Of a DNA stretch of 64,000 nucleotides, positions 45,343 to 54,142 are shown one piece after another. The notes beneath the pieces were generated by a model that saw only the letters and a program-made list of their open reading frames with translations, ran no database searches and was not told the origin of the DNA. The stretch is from assembly GCF_014656095.1 (NCBI RefSeq), contig NZ_BNBT01000002.1:1-64000 (forward strand), in the 5' to 3' direction. The first letter of the stretch is position 1, and each line of letters opens with the position of its first letter. A program made the translations under genes and the position numbers. Origin of the DNA: Streptomyces longispororuber. Its GTDB lineage: Bacteria; Actinomycetota; Actinomycetes; Streptomycetales; Streptomycetaceae.

Positions 45343-46698
45343 TCAGACCAGTTCGGGCTGCGGCTCCAGCTTCGGCGCCGGTACGGGCTTCGGCTCCCAC
45401 AGCCTGGTGGTGCGCATATAGCCGTAGACGACCGAGCCCATCGCCAGCAGGAGGAGCGGCCCGAAGAGCCACGGGTGGGCGGCCATCTCCGTCGGCAGAT
45501 AGCGGTACGAGACCAGCAGCGCGGCGAAGACGACGGTGCCGTGGACGACGAGCTGTATCCCCGACCGGTCCCAGCCGCGGTCGAAGGCGCGCAGACCGGC
45601 CTCGATCGTGACCGCGAACACCACGCCGGCCACCAGGTCCACGCCGTAGTGGTAGCCGAATCCCAGCGTCGCGGTGAGCGTGGCGACCAGCCAGAACGTG
45701 CCCGCGTACCGGAGCACGCGCGGCCCTCCGCGGGAGTGGATGAAGATCACGGTGGCCCAGGCCGTGTGCAGGCTGGGCATGCAGTTGCGCGGGGTGATCT
45801 CGTCGTACGTCATCGCGTGCGGCGTCCCGAGCGGGGGCGGCGTGTCCGGCCACAGGTTGGCCAGGGCCCACTCCTCGCCGCCGGTGCCGAAGGCGCCGGT
45901 GCCGTACGCGAAGACCGGTCCGACCACGGGGAAGATCATGTATATCGCCGGGCCGAGCAGGCCGACGACCAGGAACGTGCGGACGAGGTGGTGGCCCGGG
46001 AAGCGGCGCTCGGCCGCCACGTTGCGCAGTTGGTAGAGCGCGACGACGACCGCGGCCACGGCGAGCTGGACGTAGACGAAGTCGAGGAAGTGCGAGCCGA
46101 TCGGGTCGGTCGCCCTGACGAGCCGGCCCACCAGCCACGACGGGTTGCCCAGCGCGTGGTCGGCGGTCGCCACGTACGGGTCGAGCACCGTCGGGCGGGT
46201 CTTGGACGTGATGAGCAGCCAGGCGTCGCCGGTCTTGCGGCCCGCCACCAGCAGCAGGCCGAGGCCGACGCCCTTCAGGAGCAGCACGCGTTCGGCGCCG
46301 GCGCGGCGGGTGACGGCGATGACCGCGCAGCCCAGGAGCACCCAGAGCGCGCCGTTGCCGAAGGTCAGCTTGCCACCGGTGGCCCAGCGCACGAGGAAGA
46401 ACGGGATGTCGACGGCGACGGCGGCGCCGAGCGCGAGGAAGCGCTGCCGCCAGGTGAGCACCACCATCATCAGCGCCATGCCGGCGTACAGCAGCGGCCC
46501 GGACGCGGGTGCGAAGACCACCTCGCGCACCTGGTTGGTGAGCGGGCCGGGCAGGCCGTAGCCCCGTGCGGCGATCTCCAGCGCGATCTGGAATCCGAGG
46601 GCGACCACGCCGGCCGCACCCCACAGCAGCACCCGCGGCCGACGCCACGTGGCGAACTCATTTCTCCCATTTATTCGCGAAAACACCCGCGATGTCAT
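45343..46698 (-). CDS. PAP2/AUR1-like integral membrane phosphatase, 451 aa
   Basis: About ten hydrophobic helices. The PAP2/inositolphosphotransferase signature is split as [20 protein letters not shown] (PSxH) and [17 protein letters not shown] (HxxxD). It probably removes or transfers phosphate on a lipid or polyprenyl carrier at the outer membrane face. ATG 46698 follows GAGGCG closely; a TTG at 46719 is an alternative. The C-terminus is Pro/Glu-rich and cytosolic or external. Confidence 0.88.
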   Translation of the reverse strand: MTSRVFSRINGRNEFATWRRPRVLLWGAAGVVALGFQIALEIAARGYGLPGPLTNQVREVVFAPASGPLLYAGMALMMVVLTWRQRFLALGAAVAVDIPFFLVRWATGGKLTFGNGALWVLLGCAVIAVTRRAGAERVLLLKGVGLGLLLVAGRKTGDAWLLITSKTRPTVLDPYVATADHALGNPSWLVGRLVRATDPIGSHFLDFVYVQLAVAAVVVALYQLRNVAAERRFPGHHLVRTFLVVGLLGPAIYMIFPVVGPVFAYGTGAFGTGGEEWALANLWPDTPPPLGTPHAMTYDEITPRNCMPSLHTAWATVIFIHSRGGPRVLRYAGTFWLVATLTATLGFGYHYGVDLVAGVVFAVTIEAGLRAFDRGWDRSGIQLVVHGTVVFAALLVSYRYLPTEMAAHPWLFGPLLLLAMGSVVYGYMRTTRLWEPKPVPAPKLEPQPELV

Positions 46699-47165
46699 AC
46701 GCCTCAACTGCCTGGCCAATTTGTTGGTTTTTGATTAAACAGGTAACGCTTCGTGCTGGTCAGCGTGGTTTCCGGTAAGCGCGGGCGCTCGGGACGGACC
46801 TCGCGAGTCGGATCATGCTATCGGAGCGGCGCGGGTGGACTCCGCCCGTCATGAACGTGGCAAACGACAGTCCGCTTACGCGCGAGTTCGCGATCTTCGA
46901 AGCCCTGAGCCTGAATCCCTCCTCCCGCCGAACCGCCCTCGGCGTGGATCGGTTACGCCGTCACGCCGCGGAAGTCGCGCACCCGTCGGCCCATGGCCGC
47001 ACAGAGGGGCGCCTCGCTGCCGTGACACCACGAGTGACACACATGACGCCAACAATGGCTCGCGCATGGCACCACTGGTGTGCCATGATGGCATCACAGA
47101 GAACGCGCTCCTCCGTTTCACCGGCGGAGCGCGTGCCACGGAGTGAGCGTCGAGGGGGCCGGACC
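46699..47165. promoter_or_regulatory. 467-bp divergent region with an inverted repeat
   Basis: Between the PAP2 gene and the GtrA-like gene. CATGGCAC-N7-GTGCCATG (47065-47087) is a perfect 8-bp inverted repeat about 80 bp before the GtrA-like start, and GTGACAC occurs twice just upstream (47021-47038). AT content is raised at 46730-46760. No gene is supported, although the plus-strand frame is open. Confidence 0.5.
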
Positions 47166-47681
47166 ATGGGGACAGCGCAGAACCAGCAGCAGGCGGCGCC
47201 CGGCGCCTTCGCCGCCTTCGCCCGCTTCGTGCTCTGCGGCGGCGGGGTGGGGCTGGCCTCCAGCTTCGCCGTGGCGGGCCTCGCCTCCTGGATGCCCTGG
47301 GCCGTGGCCAACGCGCTGATCACCGTGGTCTCCACGCTGCTGGCCACCGAGCTGCACGCCCGCTTCACCTTCGGCGCGGGCGGGCGCGCGACCTGGCGCC
47401 AGCACACGCAGTCGGCCGGCTCCGCGGCGGCCGCGTACGCGGTGACCTGCCTGGCGATGCTCGTCCTGCAGCAGCTCGTGGCGGCGCCCGGCGCGGTGCT
47501 GGAGCAGGTGGTCTACCTGTCCGCCTCCGCGCTCGCCGGGGTCGGGAGGTTCGCGGTGCTGCGCCTGGTCGTCTTCGCGCGGAACCGCTCGCGGACAGCG
47601 GCCGCCGTCCGCCCCGTGCCCGCGACCGTGTCCCACGCCGCTGCTCCGGCCGCGCCCGCCGCGCTCTGCCACGCCGCCTGA
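47166..47681 (+). CDS. GtrA-like family membrane protein, 171 aa
   Basis: Four hydrophobic helices from residue about 14: FARFVLCGGGVGLASSFAVA, then ALITVVSTLLATELHARFTF (the E-x-H-x-R-F-T-F motif typical of GtrA/DPMS proteins), then two more. GtrA-like proteins are thought to help move or retain prenyl-linked sugars in cell-wall glycosylation. ATG 47166 follows GAGGGGG; the longer upstream frame is not conserved-looking. Confidence 0.85.
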   Translation: MGTAQNQQQAAPGAFAAFARFVLCGGGVGLASSFAVAGLASWMPWAVANALITVVSTLLATELHARFTFGAGGRATWRQHTQSAGSAAAAYAVTCLAMLVLQQLVAAPGAVLEQVVYLSASALAGVGRFAVLRLVVFARNRSRTAAAVRPVPATVSHAAAPAAPAALCHAA

Positions 47682-47706
47682 GCGCCCGCCGGGGCGGCCC
47701 GGGCGC
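47682..47706. terminator. short hairpin between convergent genes
   Basis: GCGCCCG (47682-47688) pairs with CGGGCGC (47700-47706), loop 11 nt, between the GtrA-like and molybdate ABC genes. Confidence 0.5.
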
Positions 47707-47711
47707 CTGCC

Positions 47712-49673
47712 TCAGAGGGGCACGAGCGTGAGTTCGGTGGCCTTCACGCTGCACCAGACCTCCGTGCCGTCGGCGAGGCCGAGGTCGGCGGCGGCCTGCG
47801 GGGTGATCTCGGCGACCGTGTCGGGCACGGCGTCGGAGGTGATGAGCAGGCGCAGCCGGCTGCCGCTGGCGGTGATCTCGCGGAGGGTCCCGGGCCAGAC
47901 GTTGCGCGGGCTGCCGGTGGGCTTCTCGCGGTGCACGGAGACGGCCTCGGGCGGTACGACGACCAGGGTGTCGGCGCCCTCCCCCACCGTCTCGGCCGCC
48001 ACGAGGCCGGCACCGGTGGCCAGCCGGGCCCCCTCGGCGGTGGCGGTGGCGGGCCAGGCGTTGCGCCCGAGCATGCGGGCCACCCACGGGGAGCGCGGGT
48101 GGCGGGTGACCTCGGCGGGCGGCGCGTCCTGCAGGGCGCGGCCGTCGGCGAGCACGAGGACCCGGTCGGCCAGCGAGACGGCGTCGACGGGGTCGTGGGT
48201 GACGATCAGGCAGACGCCGCCGAAGCCCGCGAGGTGGGCGCGGAGCGTGTGCCGGACGTGGGCGCGGGTGGTCTGGTCGAGGGCGGCCAGCGGCTCGTCC
48301 AGGAGCAGCAGCCGGGGGCGCGGCGCGAGCGCCCGGGCGAGCGCGACGCGCTGGGCCTGGCCGCCGGAGAGCTGGGCGGGCCTGCGGTGGGCGAGGTGGC
48401 CGACGCCGAGGCGGTCGAGCCACTGCCGGGCCTCGCGGCGGGCCGCGGCGCGCGGGACGCCCTGGACGCGCAGGCCGTAGGCGGTGTTGGCGAGGGCGGT
48501 CAGGTGCGGGAAGAGGGCGCCGTCCTGGGGCACCCAGGCCACGCCCCGGCGGTGCGGGGGCAGGCGGGTCACGTTCTCGTCGCCGAGCCGCAGGTCGGCG
48601 TGGGAGCGGGGGGTGAGGCCGAGCAGGGCGCGCAGCAGGGTGGTCTTGCCCGCGCCGTTCTCGCCGACGACGGCGACGGTGGTGCCGGGCCCGGCGTCCA
48701 GGGTGAGCTGGTTGAAGCCGGTGACGTCCGCGTGCAGGGGCCAGCGCTCCGGCGGCACGGCGGGCGGCCCGGGCGCGGGCAGGGGCGGGGCGGCGGGGTC
48801 CTCGGCGGGCGCCTCCGGCCGGAGGGACCGGGAGCGCGGCGCCCGGTCGGCCGAGCCGCCGGTCCAGCGTCCGCGCAGGGCGATGAGCACCGCCATGGCG
48901 ATGACCAGGAGGAGCAGGGACACGGACGTGGCGGCCTCGGGCCGGTCCTGGAGCAGCAGGTAGACCTGGAGCGGCAGGGTCTGGGTGGTGCCCGGCAGAT
49001 TGCCCGCGAAGGTGATGGTGGCGCCGAACTCGCCCAGCGCCCGCGCCCAGGTCAGCGCCGCCCCGGCGACGAGCCCGGGGGCGACCGACGGCAGGGTGAC
49101 GGTGAAGAACACCCGCGCCGGAGAGGCACCGAGGGACGCGGCGGTCTCCTCGTACGAGGGACGCAGCCCGGCCAGCGCCCCCTCCAGGCTGATGACGAGG
49201 AAGGGCATCGCGACGAAGGTCGCGGCGACCACGGCGCCCGAGGTGTGGAAGGGCAGGACGACGCCGAAGGTGTCCTCCAGCCAGGGGCCGAGCAGTCCGC
49301 GCCGCCCGAAGCCGAGCAGCAGCGCGACGCCGCCGACGGTGGGCGGCAGCACCATGGGCAGCAGGACCAGGGAGCGGACGAGCGCCTTGCCGGGGAAGTC
49401 GGCCCGGGCGAGCGTCCAGGCCAGCGGCACGCCGAGGACCAGGGACAGGCCGAGGGCCCAGAAGGAGACGTACAGCGAGAGCCTGAGCGCCTCGGTGACG
49501 CCCGGGCTGGTCAGGTGGGAGCCGATCTCGCCCCACTCGGTGCGGCTCAGGATGCCGATGAGCGGCAGCAGGAGGAAGGCGACCGCGAGCAGGGCGGGCA
49601 CGGCGAGGGTGACCGGGGTGCGGGCGCGACCGGCGCGCGGGGCGCGCGCGCCGGTGGTGCGGAAGCTTCTCAT
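47712..49673 (-). CDS. modBC: fused molybdate ABC transporter permease-ATPase (ModB-ModC), 653 aa
   Basis: Residues about 1-275 are a ModB permease with six helices and the EAA loop (EETAASLGASPARVFFTVTL). A Pro/Ala-rich linker (about 280-315) leads into a ModC ATPase: Walker A GENGAGKTT, signature LSGGQAQR, Walker B LLLLDEPLAALD, switch His in CLIVTHD. A C-terminal TOBE/Mop domain occupies about 585-653. It imports molybdate (possibly tungstate) with ModA. The fusion of the two genes is known in actinobacteria but less common than separate genes. Confidence 0.93.
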   Translation of the reverse strand: MRSFRTTGARAPRAGRARTPVTLAVPALLAVAFLLLPLIGILSRTEWGEIGSHLTSPGVTEALRLSLYVSFWALGLSLVLGVPLAWTLARADFPGKALVRSLVLLPMVLPPTVGGVALLLGFGRRGLLGPWLEDTFGVVLPFHTSGAVVAATFVAMPFLVISLEGALAGLRPSYEETAASLGASPARVFFTVTLPSVAPGLVAGAALTWARALGEFGATITFAGNLPGTTQTLPLQVYLLLQDRPEAATSVSLLLLVIAMAVLIALRGRWTGGSADRAPRSRSLRPEAPAEDPAAPPLPAPGPPAVPPERWPLHADVTGFNQLTLDAGPGTTVAVVGENGAGKTTLLRALLGLTPRSHADLRLGDENVTRLPPHRRGVAWVPQDGALFPHLTALANTAYGLRVQGVPRAAARREARQWLDRLGVGHLAHRRPAQLSGGQAQRVALARALAPRPRLLLLDEPLAALDQTTRAHVRHTLRAHLAGFGGVCLIVTHDPVDAVSLADRVLVLADGRALQDAPPAEVTRHPRSPWVARMLGRNAWPATATAEGARLATGAGLVAAETVGEGADTLVVVPPEAVSVHREKPTGSPRNVWPGTLREITASGSRLRLLITSDAVPDTVAEITPQAAADLGLADGTEVWCSVKATELTLVPL

Positions 49674-49801
49674 CGGGGGTTCCCGTGGGTGGGCGGCGGC
49701 GGTACGGGGGCGGGGCCCGCTGCCCCGGCGCTCGTCCGCGCCGGGGAGGGCCGGCCGGGCACGGTCGTCGCGCCGGGCGGGGCCGGACTCCGGGCGGGGC
49801 C

Positions 49802-49831
49802 GGGGCTCCCGGCAGGGCTGCCCGGAGCCCC
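49802..49831 (-). terminator. hairpin between modA and modBC
   Basis: GGGGCTCC (49802-49809) pairs with GGAGCCCC (49824-49831). It lies in the 204-bp modA-modBC gap and could lower modBC expression relative to modA. The gap is otherwise without a gene. Confidence 0.5.
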
Positions 49832-49877
49832 CGTACCGGACGGCCCCGGGTTCATGATGGCTGCCGGGTCCCGCGCG

Positions 49878-50657
49878 TCACGGCTTCTGGAAGCCCGCGT
49901 CCCGCAGGATCTTCTGGGCCTCGGGCGACGTGAGCCAGGTGACGAACGCGGCCGCGTCCTCGGGGTGCGCGGACTCCTTGAGGGTCGCGGCCGGGTAGGC
50001 GGCGACGGCGTTCTGGGCGTCGGGGATGTCGACGCCCTCGGCCTTGCCGTCGGCGGCGGTGATGTCGGTCTTGTAGACGATGCCCGCGTCGGCCTCGCCG
50101 AGTTCCACCTTGGACAGCACGGCGCGGACGTTGGGCTCCTGCGAGACCGGTTCGACGGAGACCCGCTGGGCGTCGAGGATCTTCTCGCTGTAGCGGCCGA
50201 CGGGCACCTCGGGAGCGGCGAGCACGACCTTCAGGTCCTTCGCGGAGAGGTCCTTGAGGGTCCGTACGTGCTTCGGGTTGCCCTTGCCGACCGCGATGAC
50301 CAGGCGGTTCCTGGCGATGACGGTGGGGTCGCCGGTGTCGGACCGCAGGCCGTCCATGGTCTTGGTGTCGGCGGTGACCAGGGCGTCGGCCGGGGCGCCC
50401 TGCCTGACCTTGGCGGCCAGTTCCTGGGAGCCCTCGAAGGAGAAGGTCACCTTGGTGCCCGGGTGGTCCTTCTCGTACGCGGCGCCCGCGGTCCTGAAGA
50501 CGTCGGTGAGGGAGGCGGCGGCGAGGACGGTCAGTTCGGCCTTCCGCCCGCCCGTGTCCTTGCCGTCGTCGTCGTTGCCGCAGGCGGCCAGGGGGACGAG
50601 CAGGGCGGCGGTGGCGAGGGCCGCGGCGGTGCGGCGCGCGGTGATCACGGTGGGCAC
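49878..50657 (-). CDS. modA: molybdate-binding lipoprotein ModA, 259 aa
   Basis: Lipoprotein signal peptide with lipobox LVPLAAC, then the mature ModA fold: LTVLAAASLTDVFRTAG (oxyanion site), FSFEGSQELAAKVRQGAPAD, ADALVTADTKTMDGL, EADAGIVYKTDI and AYPAATLKES. Delivers molybdate to the modBC permease encoded next. The start is GTG 50657 with GGAGTGCC upstream. Confidence 0.95.
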   Translation of the reverse strand: MPTVITARRTAAALATAALLVPLAACGNDDDGKDTGGRKAELTVLAAASLTDVFRTAGAAYEKDHPGTKVTFSFEGSQELAAKVRQGAPADALVTADTKTMDGLRSDTGDPTVIARNRLVIAVGKGNPKHVRTLKDLSAKDLKVVLAAPEVPVGRYSEKILDAQRVSVEPVSQEPNVRAVLSKVELGEADAGIVYKTDITAADGKAEGVDIPDAQNAVAAYPAATLKESAHPEDAAAFVTWLTSPEAQKILRDAGFQKP

Positions 50658-50850
50658 GGGGTGGCACTCCTAGGACTGCGGGCGGCGGGGTGCCGCCGGA
50701 GGGGCGGAGGGACGCGGTCACCGAGGACGGGCGGTACCGCGGGAGCACGCGGGGCCGGGCGCGCTCGCCGCGCACGGTGCGGGTGCCGTCGGCGCGCACG
50801 GCGCGCCCGCGGCCGAGGTGCGCGGCCCGTGGGCGGTCGTGCGCCCCGGT

Positions 50851-51246
50851 TCAGGCGCGGTCGATGTGCACGCTGGTCGACTTCACGCGGGCGGTGGCCT
50901 GCATGCCGACCTCCAGGCCCAGTTCCTCGACGGCCTCCCGGGTGAGCAGGGAGACCAGGCGGTGGGGACCGGCCTGGATCTCGACCTGGGCGGCGACGTC
51001 GCCGAGCTTGACGGCGGTGACGATGCCCGGGAAGGCGTTGCGGGCCGAGGTGTACGCGGCCTCTTCCTCACCGGTGCCGGCCTGGCCGATCTCGACGGAG
51101 AAGGCGGCCAGGTCACGGCCGTCGATCAGGCGGCGCCCGCTCTGGTCGCGGTGGGTCGCGACCCGGCCGGCGTCCGCCCAGCGGCGCGCGGTGTCGGGGC
51201 TGACGCCGAGCAGACGCGCCGCCTGACCGATGGTGTAGGACTGCAT
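50851..51246 (-). CDS. HTH-TOBE molybdate-responsive (Mop-like) protein, 131 aa
   Basis: MerR/excisionase-type HTH at the N-terminus (YTIGQAARLLGVSPDTARRW) and a single TOBE/Mop domain (residues about 64-131, SARNAFPGIVTAVKLGDVAA, then VSLLTREAVEELGLEVG). The domain pair indicates a molybdate sensor that regulates uptake, functionally comparable to ModE. It lies 193 bp upstream of, and codirectional with, modA. Its own promoter appears leaderless and overlaps an inverted repeat, so autoregulation is plausible. Confidence 0.88.
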   Translation of the reverse strand: MQSYTIGQAARLLGVSPDTARRWADAGRVATHRDQSGRRLIDGRDLAAFSVEIGQAGTGEEEAAYTSARNAFPGIVTAVKLGDVAAQVEIQAGPHRLVSLLTREAVEELGLEVGMQATARVKSTSVHIDRA

Positions 51247-51253
51247 GTGCGGA

Positions 51254-51283
51254 AAGATATGGCCTTTGATCTTGTATCTGCAA
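51254..51283 (-). promoter_or_regulatory. promoter and inverted repeat of the Mop-like gene
   Basis: On the minus strand TTGCAG (51283-51278), 18-nt spacer and TATCTT (51259-51254); the -10 ends 7 nt before the ATG, so the mRNA is probably leaderless. AAGAT-N10-ATCTT (51254-51273) covers the -10 and may be the binding site of the encoded regulator. The remaining 51284-51558 holds no gene I can support; the 51559 operon presumably starts there. Confidence 0.55.
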
Positions 51284-51558
51284 CCTTTTCATCGGTTCCT
51301 CCGTGGCAGATGCCGAAGCGTCGGCCGAAGGTCCAAGGAACGGCTCCCCCGCGGCAGGCAGGGGCGGGGCCCGCGCGGGCCGCAGCCGCGGGCTCTCAAG
51401 GAGAGGGACGCGGGCTTTCGTCGTACGTTGGAGACGCGGATCTCGCGTACGACATACCTGACTGTCCTCGGCCGACCCGGGGTACTCGCGCGTCGAAGGA
51501 CCGGGAGGGACGAAGCTCCCGGTCGGTACGAGACCGAGAAGGGCGGGAGGTGATCGCC

Positions 51559-51987
51559 GTGTCGAACACTCAGCCGCACGTCACCGGTGGGGACCGCGGT
51601 GCCGGTCAGGAGCCGGTGAGCGAGCTGGTGCAGCGTGCCTCGCACCAGTTGACCGAGCTGGTGCGCGGCGAGCTCCGCTTGGCGCAGGCGGAGATGAAGG
51701 AGAAGGGGAAGCGCTACGGCAAGGGCGGTGGCCTGTTCGGCGGAGCCGGAGTGGTCGGGTTCCTGATGCTGCAGGCACTCGTGGCCACCGCCATCGCCGC
51801 GCTGGCGGTGCCGCTGCCGGTGTGGGCCGCGGCGCTGATCGTGACCGCGGTTCTCGGCGTGATCGCCGGTGTGATGGCGATGACCGGGAAGAAGCAGATC
51901 AGCGAGGCCAACCCGCCCGCGCCGGAACAGGCCATCAACAGCGTCAAGGCTGACGTGGCCGAGATCAAGGAGAGTGCACACCGATGA
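51559..51987 (+). CDS. phage-holin-superfamily (DUF1469) membrane protein, 142 aa
   Basis: Amphipathic N-terminal helix (PVSELVQRASHQLTELVRGE, then LRLAQAEMKEKGKR) and two hydrophobic helices (VVGFLMLQALVATAIAALAV and VWAAALIVTAVLGVIAGVMA), the layout of Phage_holin_3_6/YqjE-like proteins. These are chromosomal envelope-stress proteins, not phage lysis genes. GGGAGG 8 nt before GTG 51559 decides the start over GTG 51550. The stop overlaps the next ATG (ATGA). Confidence 0.88.
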   Translation: MSNTQPHVTGGDRGAGQEPVSELVQRASHQLTELVRGELRLAQAEMKEKGKRYGKGGGLFGGAGVVGFLMLQALVATAIAALAVPLPVWAAALIVTAVLGVIAGVMAMTGKKQISEANPPAPEQAINSVKADVAEIKESAHR

Positions 51988-52481
51988 CGCAGCCGCCCCA
52001 CGACGAGCCCACCGCCGACAGCCCCGAGGAACTGCGCGAGCAGGTCGCCCGGACCCGCTCCGAACTCGGCGAGACGGTCGAGGCCCTCGCGGCCAAGGCA
52101 GACGTCAAGTCCCGCGTGAAGGAGAAGTCCGCGCAGGTGAAGGAGCAGACGGCGGTCAAGGCCGGAGCGGTGAAGGAGCAGACCGCGGCCAAGGCCGAGG
52201 CCGTGAAGGAGCAGACGGCGGCGAAGGCCGCCGACCTCGCGCACCAGGTGCAGGACAAGCTGCCCGAGCCCGTCAAGGACACGGCGGCCAAGGCGGTCGA
52301 GCAGGCCCGGGCCACGGCCGCGCAGGCCGGCCAGCTCTGGGAGGAGAAGGCGCCGGAGCCGGTGCGGCAGAAGGCGGCCCAGGGCGGCCGGATGGCGCGG
52401 GACAACCGGGGCGTGCTGCTCGGCGCGGCCGCCGCGGCCACCCTCGTGCTGTGGCTGTCGCGCCGCTCCAGGAAGGGGTGA
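51984..52481 (+). CDS. DUF3618 protein with KEQTAAKA repeats, 165 aa
   Basis: Opens with the DUF3618 helix (SPEELREQVARTRSELGETV, then EALAAKADVKSRVKEK), continues with three 10-residue repeats of VKEQTAAKAE type and LEA-like amphipathic helices, and ends with one membrane helix (VLLGAAAAATLVLWL). It is translationally coupled to the upstream holin-like gene. Likely a membrane-anchored envelope protein; function unknown. Confidence 0.88.
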   Translation: MTQPPHDEPTADSPEELREQVARTRSELGETVEALAAKADVKSRVKEKSAQVKEQTAVKAGAVKEQTAAKAEAVKEQTAAKAADLAHQVQDKLPEPVKDTAAKAVEQARATAAQAGQLWEEKAPEPVRQKAAQGGRMARDNRGVLLGAAAAATLVLWLSRRSRKG

Positions 52482-52487
52482 CCCCGG

Positions 52488-52754
52488 ATGAAGGCATCGA
52501 AGATCGCCTACAAGCCGGTCGGCCTGGCGCTGGGAGCGGTCAGCGGGATGCTCGCCGGGATGGTGTTCCGGCAGGCGTGGAAGGCGCTCGGCCACGACGA
52601 GGACGCCCCGGACGCCACCGACGAGGAGCGGGGCTGGGGCGAGGTGCTGATCGCGGCCACCCTGCAGGGCGCGATCTTCGCCGCGGTGAAGGCCGCGGTC
52701 GACCGCGCCGGTGCGACCGCGACCCGCGGCCTGACCGGGACGTGGCCCGGCTGA
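52488..52754 (+). CDS. DUF4235 membrane protein, 88 aa
   Basis: IAYKPVGLALGAVSGMLAGM and VFRQAWKALGHDEDAPDATD, followed by a second helix LIAATLQGAIFAAVKAAVDR, match DUF4235. Only 6 bp separate it from the DUF3618 gene, completing a three-gene operon seen widely in streptomycetes. Confidence 0.9.
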   Translation: MKASKIAYKPVGLALGAVSGMLAGMVFRQAWKALGHDEDAPDATDEERGWGEVLIAATLQGAIFAAVKAAVDRAGATATRGLTGTWPG

Positions 52755-53040
52755 CGGCTCGACACCGGGCCGGGACCACCGGCCTGACGTGACCCTGGGG
52801 TGCCGGTACGACGCGCGTACCGGCACCCCGTCGTGTCCGGGCCGGGGCCTCCGCGCGCCGGGCCCGGGCGCGGCGGCTCGTACCGGCGCACCACCCGGCG
52901 CCGCGGGCGGGCGGCCTCCGTGCGCGCGCCATGCCTGACTCCTCGCCGCGCGGATACCCGTGACCGGGAGAGCTCGACGTCACCCGAGGCGACGTCACCC
53001 GGCACAAGGACCCGACGCACCCGACGCAAGGAGTCGCCCC

Positions 53041-53229
53041 ATGCCGCTCACCTTCCGCAAGTCGCTGCGGATCCTCCCCGGGGTCCGGCTGAACATCAAC
53101 CGCCGCTCCTGGTCGATCACGCTCGGCGGCAGGCACGGCCCGCGCCGCACGCACAGTTCGACCGGCCGGCGGACCACGTCGATGGACCTGCCCGGCCCCT
53201 TCGGCTACCGGCGCCAGTCACGCCGCTAG
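53041..53229 (+). CDS. DUF4236 protein, 62 aa
   Basis: MPLTFRKSLRILPGVRLNIN and RRSWSITLGG, then STGRRTTSMDLPG, are the DUF4236 blocks (a short beta-rich domain). AAGGAG 9 nt before ATG 53041. The 286-bp region upstream shows no other gene. It ends at a long hairpin terminator. Confidence 0.88.
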   Translation: MPLTFRKSLRILPGVRLNINRRSWSITLGGRHGPRRTHSSTGRRTTSMDLPGPFGYRRQSRR

Positions 53230-53256
53230 AGCCGCGCGCACCCGCGGCGGAACCGC

Positions 53257-53308
53257 ACCACGAGGCCCCGTCCCCGTCGGCGTACCGGCGGGGACGGGGC
53301 CTCGTGGT
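53257..53308. terminator. long bidirectional hairpin
   Basis: 20-bp perfect stem (53257-53276 with 53289-53308, ACCACGAGGCCCCGTCCCCG and complement) capped by a further 3-bp stem. It lies between the convergent DUF4236 gene and the 53627 gene. Confidence 0.92.
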
Positions 53309-53318
53309 GACCGCCCCG

Positions 53319-53627
53319 TCACGGCCGTGGGTTGACGCGGCGCCAGGCGGGCCCGGCCCCGGCCCCCGCGCGCCCGGCGACGGACGCGCAGCGGGGGCAC
53401 AGGCGCCGTACCCGGTCCGCGGCGCCGCCGGACTCGGGGATGGCGTCCGTCCACGGCACGTGCGGGAAGCGCACGAGCTGGGACCGGCTGAGGGACAGGC
53501 CGCAGACGGTCTCGTTGCGGCCGGGCTCCCAGGCGTGCGCCTCACCGGCGGGCAGTCTCCTGCGGCCTTCCTCCTCGTCGGTCCACTGCCCGGAAGCCGC
53601 TACGGCGTACGCCTTGCTGCGGGCCAT
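53319..53627 (-). CDS. hypothetical protein, 102 aa
   Basis: MARSKAYAVAASGQWTDEEE start; a central ETVCGLSLSRSQLVRFPHVP and a late RLCPRCASVAG give a Cys...CxxC pattern that may bind zinc. I do not recognise the family. It shares strand with the DUF3140 gene and the catalase gene upstream. Confidence 0.65.
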   Translation of the reverse strand: MARSKAYAVAASGQWTDEEEGRRRLPAGEAHAWEPGRNETVCGLSLSRSQLVRFPHVPWTDAIPESGGAADRVRRLCPRCASVAGRAGAGAGPAWRRVNPRP

Positions 53628-53685
53628 GCGCGCCTCCTTCCCGCCGTCGCTGCCGCCGTACGGCTCCGGTCCCGGCGGTGTGCCG

Positions 53686-54063
53686 TCACCGGTGCCGGGC
53701 GCGGTTGGCTCCCGCGTCGGAGGCCGGTGGCTTCAGCGGGTCGTGGCCCAGGGTCATCAGGCGGTGGCGCCAGTGCGGCTGCCCGGCGGTGGGTTCCAGG
53801 TCGACGCCGCGCTCGGCCGTGACCGTGTCGACGACCTTCCGCATGACGCGGACGTCGTCGTCGGTGAGGTCGACGCGGCGCTTGCCGAGGATCTCCAGGA
53901 CCCGCCGCCCGTTCTCGGTACCCGACTGGTCGGGCAGTTCCTCGGTGTCCTCGCCCGCGAAGCGGGTCTTGAGCCAGTCGCCCAGCTCGCGCGAGGTCAT
54001 GTTCACCACCGCGTGGAACTCCTCCCACAGCTCGTCCAGCTCGGACGCGGGGATGTCTGCCAT
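53686..54063 (-). CDS. DUF3140 protein, 125 aa
   Basis: ELDELWEEFHAVVNMTSREL and GDWLKTRFAGEDTEELPD are typical of DUF3140; the C-terminal half contains KRRVDLTDDDVRVMRKVVDT. Soluble and helical, function unknown. GGAGAA precedes ATG 54063. It lies 79 bp after the catalase stop on the same strand and may be cotranscribed. Confidence 0.88.
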   Translation of the reverse strand: MADIPASELDELWEEFHAVVNMTSRELGDWLKTRFAGEDTEELPDQSGTENGRRVLEILGKRRVDLTDDDVRVMRKVVDTVTAERGVDLEPTAGQPHWRHRLMTLGHDPLKPPASDAGANRARHR

Positions 54064-54142
54064 GGTCGTCTCTTCTCCTTGCTCCCGTCGTGCCGGCGTC
54101 GTGGGGCCGGCGTGCTCGTCCGGTGCCGCGCGGTGCGGTCCG

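Noticed and set aside
51559..51987. Holin-like gene as sign of a prophage
   Set aside because: No phage structural, integrase or lysis genes around; the family is mostly chromosomal envelope proteins.
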